Of a stretch of DNA of 64,000 nt, positions 1 to 8,471 are shown piece after piece. Position 1 is the first letter of the stretch. Each line of letters starts with the position of its first letter. Both the position numbers and the translations under genes were made by a program. The notes beneath the pieces were generated by a model. The model worked only from the letters and a program-made list of their open reading frames with translations, searched no databases and was not told where the DNA came from. The DNA comes from Bernardetia sp963719525 (GTDB taxonomy: Bacteria > Bacteroidota > Bacteroidia > Cytophagales > Bernardetiaceae): NCBI GenBank assembly GCA_963719525.1, contig CAVRCG010000004.1:2356001-2420000 (forward strand), written 5' to 3'.

Positions 1-765
1 TTTGTGCTTTGTCAAATCTTCTACTTCTACTTGGCGAAACATTCCCAAACCCAGATGAAGAGTAATCGGATGAAAACTAGCTCCCTGTAATTGTAATTTC
101 TTTTGCAGTTGAGGTGTAAAGTGCAGACCTGCTGTAGGAGCAGCTACAGCTCCTTTTTTGTTTGCAAAGATAGTTTGATAACGTTCTTTGTCTGAGTCTT
201 CGGCTTCTCTACCAATTTCACGAGGAAGAGGAGTTTCGCCCAGCTCTTCTAATGTTTTGTAAAACTCTTCAGGCTCACCGTCGTATAAAAAGCGAATTGT
301 ACGCCCTCTTGAAGTAGTATTGTCTATGACTTCGGCTACTAATTCTCCTTCTCCAAAAAAGAGTTTGTTGCCTACTCTAATTTTACGAGCAGGATTGACA
401 AGCACGTCCCAAAGATGCGAAGTAGGATTTAATTCTCTGAGTAAAAAGACTTCAATTTTGGCATTCGTCTTTTCTTTATAGCCATACAAACGAGCAGGAA
501 AAACCATTGTATCGTTCATAATCATTTTATCGCCCTCTCCAAAATAATCCAATACATCTTTGAACATTTTGTGTTCAATAACGCCCGTATCACGATTAAT
601 AACCATAAGACGAGAGTCATCACGATTATCTGTAGGATATTTTGCAGTCAACTCTTGAGGTAAGTCAAACTTAAATGACGATAATTTGTAGCGTTTTGTA
701 GATTTGTAACCAGGTGCTTTGATAATAGTTGTAGGTTTTGGAGTGATGGATGTATAAGTTGTCAG
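1..765 (-). CDS. queA: S-adenosylmethionine:tRNA ribosyltransferase-isomerase, 3' end outside window
   Basis: Cytoplasmic queuosine-pathway enzyme that moves the ribosyl group of S-adenosylmethionine onto preQ1 at tRNA position 34, giving epoxyqueuosine. The translated body shows the family pattern FKFDLPQEL..YP near its start, then RDDSRLMV, FPARL, and near the window edge AAPTAGLHF and LHLGLGMFR, all QueA signatures. The 3' end lies beyond position 1. The start is unresolved. There is no ATG between a TGA at 766-768 and the conserved body. An ATG at 808-810 is in the same frame but is cut off by that TGA, which lies in a short hairpin repeat. The stated 5' end is simply the limit of the open frame; a non-ATG start further in is possible. 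The family call is certain, the 5' end is not. Confidence 0.9.
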   Translation of the reverse strand, partial: MTTYTSITPKPTTIIKAPGYKSTKRYKLSSFKFDLPQELTAKYPTDNRDDSRLMVINRDTGVIEHKMFKDVLDYFGEGDKMIMNDTMVFPARLYGYKEKTNAKIEVFLLRELNPTSHLWDVLVNPARKIRVGNKLFFGEGELVAEVIDNTTSRGRTIRFLYDGEPEEFYKTLEELGETPLPREIGREAEDSDKERYQTIFANKKGAVAAPTAGLHFTPQLQKKLQLQGASFHPITLHLGLGMFRQVEVEDLTKHK

Positions 766-783
766 TCAGGACACCGACAGCGG
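761..783. repeat. Short palindromic repeat overlapping the queA 5' region
   Basis: Member of a small hairpin family also found at 52611-52636, 52685-52710 and 53471-53496. Read on the minus strand it runs CCGCTG, stem TCGGT, loop GTCCTG, stem ACTGA, C. The shared frame is CCG-YTG, stem, YCCY-type loop, complementary stem, (CG)AC. This copy is 3 bp shorter than the others and carries the TGA that interrupts the frame leading into queA. Confidence 0.55.
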
Positions 784-963
784 CTTAGTCTCAAAAAAAT
801 AAAATTGCATGTTTGTAACTAAACTCTCTCGTTGTTGTTGATGTCCTGCTCAACAAGAAAAAGGTAACAATTATTGAAACTAACTACAAAAATACAGAAT
901 AGTTAGTCAAAGCTCAAATTATTTTTTACAAAAAAGTAGCACAATTTTGGCTTTTACTAGAGT

Positions 964-1103
964 AAAGGTTGTCATAATTAATTTGGTAATGCTCATTTTT
1001 TCATAACGGCACGTTTGCAAATCTGTTGTTATTGAAAACAAGACTGCTTCACTTTTTTACAACTTGCTGATTATCAAACTTGTAAATAATTGTGATAACA
1101 TTT
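964..1103. repeat. M2-family mobile hairpin element, decayed copy A
   Basis: About 140 bp with terminal inverted repeats AAAGGTTGTCATAATT and AATTGTGATAACATTT, matching the better-preserved copies at 30424, 33520 and 44344. The central hairpin (about 999-1040) is still recognisable around GTTTGCAAAT but has lost perfect pairing. No target duplication is visible, in keeping with an old insertion. It fills most of the gap upstream of the thioredoxin gene and probably contains or abuts its promoter. Confidence 0.6.
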
Positions 1104-1237
1104 TTTGATTTGTGATTTCGATTTCTATTAAAAATAAACTATCGAATTTCGTTTCTATTAAATTTTTCTGCAAAGAAAACAGTATTTTTGAAATTCTTCT
1201 GTATCAAAATAAATTATTTCAACTAAATCATTCTACG

Positions 1238-1804
1238 ATGAATATTAAAAATTCTATTCTTGCCTCTTTAGTTCTTTTATTTGTAACAGGCGTTTCTCTG
1301 TCCTCTTTTACTACAGGTAAAGAAATGCTTGCTTTAAAAGCAACTGTTCCTTCAGTTTCTGTCAAAACGCTAACTAACCAAACCATTGATATTCAAGAAA
1401 CACTTAACAAAGAAGGCTATACAATTATTAGTTTTTGGGCAACTTGGTGTAAGCCTTGCATTTCCGAACTTAGTGCAATCAACGATGAATATATTGATTG
1501 GCAGGAAGAAACAGGTGTAAAAGTAATTGCTATTTCTATAGATGATGCTCGTAGCAAAATTCGTATTCCTACTATTGTGAACGGAAAAAACTGGCAATTT
1601 GAAGTATATAGTGATGAAAATAGCGACTTAAAACGTGCTTTGAATGTACAAAATGTTCCTCATACTTTTATTATTAGTCCAAAAGGAGAAATCGTGTGGC
1701 AACATACTTCGTACAACCCAGGAGATGAAGCAAAATATATTGAATTTATAAAAACAGAAATGGCAAAACAAAAAGATGTAATTACTGATTCTGAGGATAA
1801 TTAA
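1238..1804 (+). CDS. TlpA/ResA-like periplasmic thioredoxin
   Basis: A 188-residue exported thioredoxin-fold protein of the TlpA/ResA/AhpC-TSA group, which reduces disulfides in periplasmic partners or in cytochrome c maturation. An N-terminal hydrophobic segment (about residues 5-25, KNSILASLVLLFVTG) looks like a signal peptide. The active-site motif WATWCKPC is at about residues 67-74, followed by the usual VIAISIDD strand and the conserved VPHTFIISPKG cis-proline region. The frame extends upstream to a GTG at 1112, but ATG 1238 sits directly before the signal peptide and is preferred. No lipobox is seen. It stands alone between two hairpin elements. Confidence 0.85.
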   Translation: MNIKNSILASLVLLFVTGVSLSSFTTGKEMLALKATVPSVSVKTLTNQTIDIQETLNKEGYTIISFWATWCKPCISELSAINDEYIDWQEETGVKVIAISIDDARSKIRIPTIVNGKNWQFEVYSDENSDLKRALNVQNVPHTFIISPKGEIVWQHTSYNPGDEAKYIEFIKTEMAKQKDVITDSEDN

Positions 1805-1943
1805 TTTATGTAATCTTGTAGACAGTCAATTTTGTTTTTTTGTATTTTTGACTAAATTGTGGGATAGGATTAAAAATTCTATCCCATAAAAAATGTCTTA
1901 TAAATAAACAGATAATTCAAAATGGATAATTGATACTTGATAA

Positions 1944-2155
1944 CTGATGTTACGCAATTAAAATGAAACCCACGAATTTATTCGTGGAAGCTACCACCAT
2001 CTTCTTCGTTTTTTTCTACTCTATTCTAAAACAAAAGGAGTAATTTTATAAAACGGAAAAGTAAATTCATATAAAAAGTAGTGGTTACTTTCCCACGAAT
2101 AAATTCGTGGGTTTGTTCTAAACTTCTCTAAACTTTGATGTTGTGTAACATTAGT
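1944..2155. repeat. M1-family mobile hairpin element, copy 1
   Basis: A 212-bp non-coding element with terminal inverted repeats CTGATGTTACGCAA and TTGTGTAACATTAG. Just inside each end is the palindrome CCACGAATTTATTCGTGG or its equivalent. Other copies: 3057-3447, 30187-30401, 58226-58419. The flanks TGATAA and TGAATA are similar but not an exact target duplication. It has no coding capacity, so any transposition would need a transposase supplied in trans. Confidence 0.8.
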
Positions 2156-2264
2156 GAATAAGTTGAAACCGTAATTTTTAATTGACTTCGTCGTCTTTCA
2201 GTTCGTAATTATTTCCTATTTATTCTATTCCTGTTTTACAAAAAAAAAATAATCTCTGTTTCAG

Positions 2265-3042
2265 ATGAAAAAAAATTACTCTTTTATTTCTATTTTATTC
2301 TTATCAAAATTTTCTTCTTTATTTATCTTTTCTATTTGTTGGTTTGTTCCTCTCTTTATTTTTAGTAGTTGTGATTCCAAACAGCCTATCTCAGAAGCGA
2401 TTGTGGAAGAAGACCAACGAAGAGTAATTTATGGACAACCTGTTTCTATTAAAAACACAGATTTTACTGTTGTTCCGATGCAAATTGTAGATGCCCGAGA
2501 TATTGCAGAAGCAAGTTATACAGATGATGGAAAAACAGCAGAAGATATTTCACAGAATGCTCATAATCTAATTTTCTTTGATGAACGAACAAAAGAAACG
2601 CATCTTCTGACTACTCAAAAGTTCAAACGAATAGCATTTTCTTTTCGAAGAAATAGGAACATATAAAGAGTCTTCCACAATTATTTTATACAAAACAATT
2701 CAAGAAGACTCAAACAAGGATGGTTTTTATGACTGGAAAGATGCCGTTGTGATGTACGTTTCGGATAACCGAGGGCGTTATTTTAGAGCCGTTACACCAA
2801 AAAATACACGAACAATAGATTGGACAGTAGAACGAGAAAAAGGACAAATCTACTTTAGATATATTTCAGATAGTGATTCCAACCGTGTTTTTGATTTAAA
2901 AGACCCTGTTTATATCAACAAATTAGACCTCAAACTACTTAGAGAAGCAAAGAATATGAAAGATTCTACTCAAATATCAACTCCTTTAATAAAAGAAGAA
3001 GCAAGAAAAGAGTATGAAGAAATTTTGTTGAATAATAAATAG
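2265..3042 (+). pseudogene. Exported lipoprotein of unknown function, split by a one-base frameshift
   Basis: Two consecutive frames form one protein of about 258 residues. Part 1 (2265-2666) starts with a long hydrophobic signal and lipobox FSSCDS, so it is probably an outer-membrane or periplasmic lipoprotein. Part 2 (to 3042) continues in the +1 frame. The switch falls at about 2640-2646, in a T-rich stretch where the frame reading ...AFSF can pass directly to EEIGTYKESS. Part 2 contains DSNKDGFYDWKDAVVMYV, an aspartate-rich loop like EF-hand or dockerin calcium sites. No known family is recognised. Removing one T restores the frame, so recent decay or a sequence error are equally possible. 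M1 elements lie on both sides. Confidence 0.65.
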
Positions 3043-3056
3043 ATTTTTAAAAATAA

Positions 3057-3447
3057 CTGATGTTACGCAGCGTAAAAGTTTATAGATATTTAGATGAAAC
3101 CTACGAATTTATTAGTGAGAAAATAAGGTCGTGTAGTAAAATTGTGTTTCTTCCTTTTGGCCATTAGCAAGGTCTTATTTTTCTTTCGAAAAAAGACCGT
3201 TGCTAAGGCAAAAATGAAGGGTTCGTTAGTCTTTAGAGAAACGATTTTATACCAAACACATTTCGAAGAACAGCGAAGCTAATTTTACTACACAACCGAA
3301 AATAACCACTAATTTTTATCTAAACCTGTTCTACTAAAATTATTCATTATGATTTATAAGAAAATATAGACAAGTAGAACAAAATTGGTAGGTAGTGATA
3401 GTGTCCACGAATAAATTCGTGGGTTTCATTTAATTGCGTAAAATCAG
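3057..3447. repeat. M1-family element, copy 2, interrupted by a nested element
   Basis: TIRs CTGATGTTACGCAG and TTGCGTAAAATCAG bracket 391 bp. Subtracting the nested 171-bp element and one 8-bp target duplication leaves exactly 212 bp, the length of copy 1. The right-hand palindrome CCACGAATAAATTCGTGG is intact. The left one has decayed (CTACGAATTTATTAGTGA), so this is one of the older copies. Confidence 0.8.
3127..3297. mobile_element. M3-family miniature element nested in M1 copy 2
   Basis: A 171-bp element with terminal inverted repeats GGTCGTGTAGTAAAATT and AATTTTACTACACAACC (one mismatch in 17). It is flanked by a perfect 8-bp direct repeat GAAAATAA (3119-3126 and 3298-3305), a textbook target-site duplication. 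Inside is an imperfect hairpin around GCAAGGTCTT...AAGACCGTTGC. Single ends of the same family appear near 36404-36421 and 40102-40122. It has no open frame of useful length. Confidence 0.85.
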
Positions 3448-3459
3448 TACTAATTTGAA

Positions 3460-3936
3460 TTAATTATTCTCTTCTTCTTCTCCCATTTTTTCAAAAACGA
3501 TTTCTTTGTTAGTCTTTTCAATAGTTACAGCTTGCATTGGATAAGTAAGAGCCATCGTAAGCATAGCATCTTTTGAAGGATTTGTTTCTTTATAAAAAAC
3601 AGTTATTTTATCAGTTGTTTCAATAATTTTGTCTATTTCTATATCAAAACCACCTGTATTTTTCATTCCTAACATAACCATAATGAGTGTATGTTTATCA
3701 AAATTTACTTCTAAAAGCTCTTTCGGTATATCGTTTCCATTAGCTACTTCAAAACTTTCTAATTCTTTTTTATCTTGAACTACTTTTGTTCCTTCGGTTT
3801 CACTTCCTAAAGAAGTTGTTTTCAAGACAGTTTCGAAGTTCATAGGTTTGGACGAAGATTTTACAGTGGATTTACAAGCTGAAAAAGATAAAAATAAGAA
3901 TAAAATAGAAAAAATGCTTAAAAAAATAAATTTCAT
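3460..3936 (-). CDS. PrcB-like lipoprotein
   Basis: A 158-residue predicted lipoprotein. Hydrophobic leader KFIFLSIFSILFLFLSFSAC ends in a lipobox with cysteine followed by K/S-rich linker residues. The C-terminal half has the pattern of the PrcB C-terminal family: a hydrophobic strand with TLIMVMLGMKNTGG, then I.V.Y.E..P and TYPMQAVTIEK. In Treponema the founding member is an accessory subunit of the dentilisin protease complex; no protease gene lies beside it here. The frame also opens at 3972, but ATG 3936 directly precedes the signal. Specific function unknown. Confidence 0.65.
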   Translation of the reverse strand: MKFIFLSIFSILFLFLSFSACKSTVKSSSKPMNFETVLKTTSLGSETEGTKVVQDKKELESFEVANGNDIPKELLEVNFDKHTLIMVMLGMKNTGGFDIEIDKIIETTDKITVFYKETNPSKDAMLTMALTYPMQAVTIEKTNKEIVFEKMGEEEENN

Positions 3937-4009
3937 AGGATTAAATGGAATAAGTACGGCAATAACCGTCAACGAGATTTGAACCGTTGTTGAGGTCTTA
4001 AATAATAAA

Positions 4010-5049
4010 TTAAAAGACTATTTTCTTTTTGGCTTCCTGCTTGAAAAGTGCTTTATCAATCGGAACAACGCCCAATGATTCACAAACCAAACCACCTCCC
4101 AAATTAGCTAGTTCGGCTACCGTTTTTAAAGGCAATTTTAAAGCCATACAAAGTCCTGCAATACTCACAACAGTATCGCCAGCACCCGAAACATCAGAAA
4201 TTTCTCGTTTGTGAGCGGCTATTTTATAATTTTCGGTAGAACTAGCAATATAAACACCATATTCTGAAAGGGTAATCAAGACAGAGTTAAGTTGCATTTT
4301 TTGAGCGAGTTCTTTCACAGCAATAGAGACTTCGCTTTCAGAAAGTTCTTCCAAATTAGTGTTTTTTGCATTACTTTTATCACTACTTGTTATATCATTT
4401 TTTACATTAATATCTCTTCCCAACCCTTCCTGTAGTTCTTTCAAGTTAGGTTTGAAGAGTGTAGCATTTTTGTAGTGCCAAAAGTTTCTTTTCTTTGGAT
4501 CAATAACGGTAGGAATTTCGTTGTGATTAGCAAAATCTATTAGATCAGAAATTACTTTTTCGGTCAAAACACCTTTATCATAATCTTCAAAAATAATAAC
4601 ATCGGCTTCAAGAGCTAATTCTTTCACTTTTTGGATTAATTGTTCGCTATCACTTTCTGAAATAGGCTTTGTAGTTTCAGAATCTATACGTAAAAGATGC
4701 TGCGAACCTGCTAGAATACGATGTTTTATAGTTGTTGGACGGTCTATGCTGTGAATAATTCCACGAACATCAATGTTCTGCTGTTCAACATGTCGATAAG
4801 TGTTTCGCTTTCTTTATCATTTCCAACAACCGAACACATAATCGTTTTTGCTCCTAAAGATTTGATATTCAAAGCAACGTTTGCAGCTCCTCCAAGTCGA
4901 TTTTCTCTGTTTTCCAAACTTACAATAGGAACGGGAGCTTCAGGAGAAATTCGCTCTACTTTTCCCCATAAATAGGAGTCTATCATCACATCTCCGATCA
5001 CTAAAGCTGTAAGGGTATTAAAATTTTCGAAAATAGAATCTAATGACAT
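4010..5049 (-). pseudogene. rfaE1: RfaE1-type heptose-7-phosphate kinase (PfkB family), split by a one-base frameshift
   Basis: Two overlapping-frame pieces together encode a ribokinase/PfkB-fold kinase that phosphorylates D-glycero-D-manno-heptose 7-phosphate for lipopolysaccharide core synthesis. The N-terminal piece (4744-5049) has VIGDVMIDSYLWG, RISPEAPVP and RLGGAANVALN, typical of RfaE1/HldE. The C-terminal piece (4010-4627) has the PfkB signature around DVSGAGDTVVS with its catalytic aspartate. Between them the other frame reads EQQNIDVRG, then RPTTIKHRILAG and LLRIDSE, the expected family core, so only one base is missing, at about 4786-4790. The first frame runs to a false stop soon after. 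No second HldE (nucleotidyltransferase) domain is seen. An M1 element and the PrcB-like gene lie downstream. Confidence 0.85.
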
Positions 5050-5174
5050 AATAAGAATTAAAAATTAGAAATTATGAATATAATTAATTAACTACAAAGA
5101 TTTTATAATTAAAATAATTTATCTTATCTTTTAATCAAAATAAAAAAATATACTTGTACTTTAAGCTAACAATT

Positions 5175-5330
5175 CAATAGAAGTAACATGTGTCAAATTC
5201 TGCATATTATTTCATTTTTGGTAAAATAATGATTTGCTTTTTTCACAAAGTAGGGTTTGCAAGCCAATTTATGGAAAAAAGATGATTGTACTGCTTTTTT
5301 CAAATTTGGGGTAATGAATGAGAGTTTTGA
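5175..5330. repeat. G-family hairpin element, decayed, inverted copy
   Basis: Reverse-complement relative of the element at 50039-50207: shared blocks include TCAATA..AGTAACAT near 5175, TTCTGCATAT, AATAATGATTTGCTTTTTTC and the hairpin core AGGGTTTGCAA with TTTATGGAAAAAA. The right end is not clearly preserved. It occupies the 438-bp gap between the rfaE1 start and the histidine kinase; the rest of that gap is plain AT-rich sequence in which nothing else is recognised. Confidence 0.55.
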
Positions 5331-5487
5331 ATAACAAAGGTCGCAATTATTCAAACAAATTAATAGATAATTGGATAGATAAAAATTTATAATTCATAAT
5401 TTACTTTCAGTTTATTTTAAGAGTTGTTAAAAAAATGTATATTTAGCGTTATAAAAATTAATAGTTCATTTTATTATTTCAATTAAT

Positions 5488-7281
5488 TTGTCAGATTCTT
5501 CTATTCATATTGATTATTTTGAGGCATTAGCCAAACTTACTCGCAGCCAGAAAGCCGAATTAAAGGATTTTTCGGAGGCTGTAGAGGAAGTAATTCAGAC
5601 GGCTATTGATACGTTGAAAGTAGCAAGTATAAATTTGTGGCTGATAGATAAAAAGAAAAATCAAATCAAATGTGTAGCCCATTCGCAGGAAGAAAAAGTA
5701 ACTGTTTCGAATGCTAATTTGGATAATGAGAGAATGCCTGTTTATTTTGAAAAAATGAAAGAAGGAGAGTTGATTGTCGCAAATGATGTCTATAAAGATG
5801 AACGGCTGAGCGAACTAATCCAAACTTATTTTATACCTAATTCGATTACTTCGATGATTGATATGCCTATTCATATTGAAGGAGAATTGAAGGCAATTTT
5901 GTGTTGCAATCATACTGGAAAGGCTCGGCAATGGAATATACGAGAACAACAATTTGTACTGGCAATTGGAAATATCATTGCTCTTCTTTTAGAAATTTGG
6001 GAACACAAAAAAGCTGAAAAACGATTACTCCACAATGATAATTTACTTAGAGGAATTAATTCTTGTATTTTTCAGCTTTTCACTACTCCTAGTTTTGCAG
6101 ATGGTTTGGACACAACCGTTTCTACGATTGGAAAGACAACGAAAACAGATAGAGTATTTATTTTTCAGAATTTTTTGGATCAAGAAAAAGAAAAATGTTG
6201 CAAAATTATTCACGAATGGACAAGCCAACCTCGTTATGAGCAAATTCGTAAAAGTAAATGGCACAACGTAAACTACAAACTTACAGGACTAGAACAGTGG
6301 GAAAAACAGCTTGCAGCAGGAGAAGGAATCAAAAATATAAAGGGAAAAGATGAACGTTTAGACGAATATTTTTTGTGGACAAAGTATGCAAAATCTACTC
6401 TTACTGTTCCTATTTTTGTGAATGAAAAAGAGTTTTGGGGTTTCATAGGTTTAGAAGATTGTACTGGAAAACATAATTGGACACTCACAGAAGAGAGTTT
6501 TATCTTCAATCTTGCCATTACTATTGGAGGTATTCTGACTACTCAACACGTAGAAAATCTTTTAAAAGAAAAAAACGAACAACTCAAAAAGACAAACGAT
6601 GAATTGGATCAATTTGTATATAGTGTTTCACACGATTTGCGTGCGCCTCTGACTTCTGTAATGGGAATTTTGCAGCTTTTGAAAACAGATAGTTCAGCTA
6701 TTTCGAATGTACAAATGTACCTCAAACTCATTTGGGAAAGTGTTATTCGATTGGATAATTACATTCGTGAAGTGCTTAGTATTTCTAGAAATAATCGTAC
6801 AAATATAGCAAATGAAGTAATTGATTTTGGACAACTTATAGAAGAAATAAAAATAGATTTAGCTTATTTAGAGGAATATAAGGAAGTGAAAGTAGAATTG
6901 AATGTAAGTCCACAAACAAAAAAAAGGATTTTTAGGAGTGATAAAATTCGTATTAAAGCTATTTTTGATAATCTTATTTCAAATGCTATTCGGTATCATA
7001 ATCCCTATGAAGATACTAGTTTTGTGAAGATAACAATTCACATAAACGAAAAAGAAGCTAAAATAAATATTAGTGATAACGGTCTGGGAATTAGTGAAAA
7101 ACATGTAGAATATATTTTTGATATGTTTTATAGAGCAAACGACCAGAAAATGGGTTCTGGCTTAGGACTTTATATTGTAAAAGAAACTGTTCTGAAACTC
7201 AAAGGAACAATAAAAATCGATACTATTCCTAATGTAGGAACTACTTTCAAGATTGTTTTGCCAAACAGAAAACTAAGTTAG
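5488..7281 (+). CDS. GAF-domain sensor histidine kinase
   Basis: A 597-residue cytoplasmic two-component sensor with no signal peptide or clear membrane segment. Two GAF-type domains occupy about 20-170 and 185-355, followed by a short coiled coil (about 358-372). The HisKA dimerisation helix carries the phospho-accepting histidine in SVSHDLRAPL (about H382). The ATPase domain has an intact N box (NLISNAIRY), G1 (ISDNGLGI) and G2 (GSGLGLYIVKE). The GAF domains suggest that it reads a small ligand or light/redox state. It has no adjacent response regulator, so its partner is elsewhere. The start is a TTG at 5488 after a weak AT-rich leader; no nearby ATG precedes the first GAF domain. Confidence 0.85.
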   Translation: MSDSSIHIDYFEALAKLTRSQKAELKDFSEAVEEVIQTAIDTLKVASINLWLIDKKKNQIKCVAHSQEEKVTVSNANLDNERMPVYFEKMKEGELIVANDVYKDERLSELIQTYFIPNSITSMIDMPIHIEGELKAILCCNHTGKARQWNIREQQFVLAIGNIIALLLEIWEHKKAEKRLLHNDNLLRGINSCIFQLFTTPSFADGLDTTVSTIGKTTKTDRVFIFQNFLDQEKEKCCKIIHEWTSQPRYEQIRKSKWHNVNYKLTGLEQWEKQLAAGEGIKNIKGKDERLDEYFLWTKYAKSTLTVPIFVNEKEFWGFIGLEDCTGKHNWTLTEESFIFNLAITIGGILTTQHVENLLKEKNEQLKKTNDELDQFVYSVSHDLRAPLTSVMGILQLLKTDSSAISNVQMYLKLIWESVIRLDNYIREVLSISRNNRTNIANEVIDFGQLIEEIKIDLAYLEEYKEVKVELNVSPQTKKRIFRSDKIRIKAIFDNLISNAIRYHNPYEDTSFVKITIHINEKEAKINISDNGLGISEKHVEYIFDMFYRANDQKMGSGLGLYIVKETVLKLKGTIKIDTIPNVGTTFKIVLPNRKLS

Positions 7282-7495
7282 GAGTTAGAATTTGGAAATA
7301 AAAGACGACAGACCAATCGAATGAATTGCTAAGAAATAACCTCAAGGTCGCAATTTGATGTTTGTAAAATTAAGAAATAACAACATTACGCAGCTACGCA
7401 TTCTACAAATATTGCGCAGCTACGCAGCTAAAATTCATTATAAAAATACTCGTTTTTTGGTACGATTAACATATAATTCTACCTTCTAAATTTGT

Positions 7496-8155
7496 TTAAG
7501 GTGCTAACCGTACAATTTCCCAAGGCGAAGCATATCTATCATCGGCATTTTCTTTCAAAAGATAATTTATTCTATCGTGCAGACGGCTTTCTCTTCCTTG
7601 CCAAAACTCTATATAATCAGGGACTAAACGGTAACCACCCCAGTTTTGAGGACGTTCGATAAATTTTGTTTCTTCATAATTTTTTTGAATAGAATCAAAA
7701 AGTGTTTCTAATTCTTCTCTTGTATTCAAAATTCTGCTTTGTGGAGAAGCAATTGCTCCAATCTGACTTCCAATAGGACGGCTTTTAAAATATTGATTTG
7801 ATTCTTCTGCACTAATTTTTTCTACTTTTCCTTCTATTCTCACTTGTCTTTCTAGCTCTGCCCAAAAAAAAGTCAAACTTGCATACGGATTATTTGCCAA
7901 ATCTTCTCCCTTTCTACTTTCGTAATTGGTATAAAAAACAAATCCAGTATCAACACTTTTCAAAAGAACGACACGAGCCGAAGGGCGACTATTTGCTCCT
8001 ACAGTTGAGAGTACCATAGCGTTGGCTTCTGCTGAGAGTTCTGCATCAAGGGCTTCTTGAAACCACTTTTCAAACTGCTCAATAGGATTTTCTACTGCTT
8101 CTTTGATAGTAAATTCTGCCTTTTTATAACTCTGTCTTAAATTACCTAAATCCAT
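7496..8155 (-). CDS. pdxH: Pyridoxamine 5'-phosphate oxidase
   Basis: FMN enzyme that oxidises pyridoxine or pyridoxamine 5'-phosphate to pyridoxal 5'-phosphate. Its 219 residues match the usual family length. Visible landmarks are the N-terminal LRQSY, the FMN-binding stretch PSARVVLLKSVDTGFVFYTNYESRKG, the WAELERQVRIEG strand, RPIGSQIGAIASPQS, and the C-terminal PDYIEFWQGRESRLHDR signature. pdxJ at 52.7-53.5 kb makes its substrate pyridoxine 5'-phosphate, so the DXP-independent salvage end and the pdxJ step are both encoded in this window but unlinked. Monocistronic; downstream lies a short region rich in ACGCAGCTACGCA repeats. Confidence 0.95.
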   Translation of the reverse strand: MDLGNLRQSYKKAEFTIKEAVENPIEQFEKWFQEALDAELSAEANAMVLSTVGANSRPSARVVLLKSVDTGFVFYTNYESRKGEDLANNPYASLTFFWAELERQVRIEGKVEKISAEESNQYFKSRPIGSQIGAIASPQSRILNTREELETLFDSIQKNYEETKFIERPQNWGGYRLVPDYIEFWQGRESRLHDRINYLLKENADDRYASPWEIVRLAP

Positions 8156-8471
8156 AAAAAATAATAATTGGTTATGAAGCTCAACCTAAATGAACAAACT
8201 AATTACTCACTAACATTTTTTATTGAAAGATGTTTTTTAGATATTTTCTTTCACAATAAGGAAAATAGGCACGGATTTTTCATTCTTTATAAAGTGCTAA
8301 AACATTAGACTAAGATAAATTATAAATTATAAATTTTAGTTTAACATCTCATTAACATTTAAAACCGAAGAAAATAGCTGATTTGATTTACAAATTTCGT
8401 AATTTTGTCAGTATCAGAATTTTCTTTACTCTTATATCAAATTAGTTTTTATCATCAAAACCGTATTAGCA
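8156..8471. other. Divergent intergenic region between pdxH and the DUF1573 gene
   Basis: 316 bp without a gene, holding the promoters of two divergent genes. A TAATTTTG at 8400-8407 fits the Bacteroidota -7 box for the DUF1573 gene, but the only upstream TTTG (8382-8385) is just 14 nt away instead of about 20, so the promoter is tentative. No repeat element is seen. Confidence 0.4.

Noticed and set aside
4721..4975. 84-aa plus-strand frame opposite rfaE1
   Set aside because: Antisense to conserved kinase sequence; no independent features.
7384..7435. ACGCAGCTACGCA repeats after pdxH as an operator or attachment site
   Set aside because: Only a few short, imperfect repeats in a gene-end region; no partner gene or symmetry to support a role.
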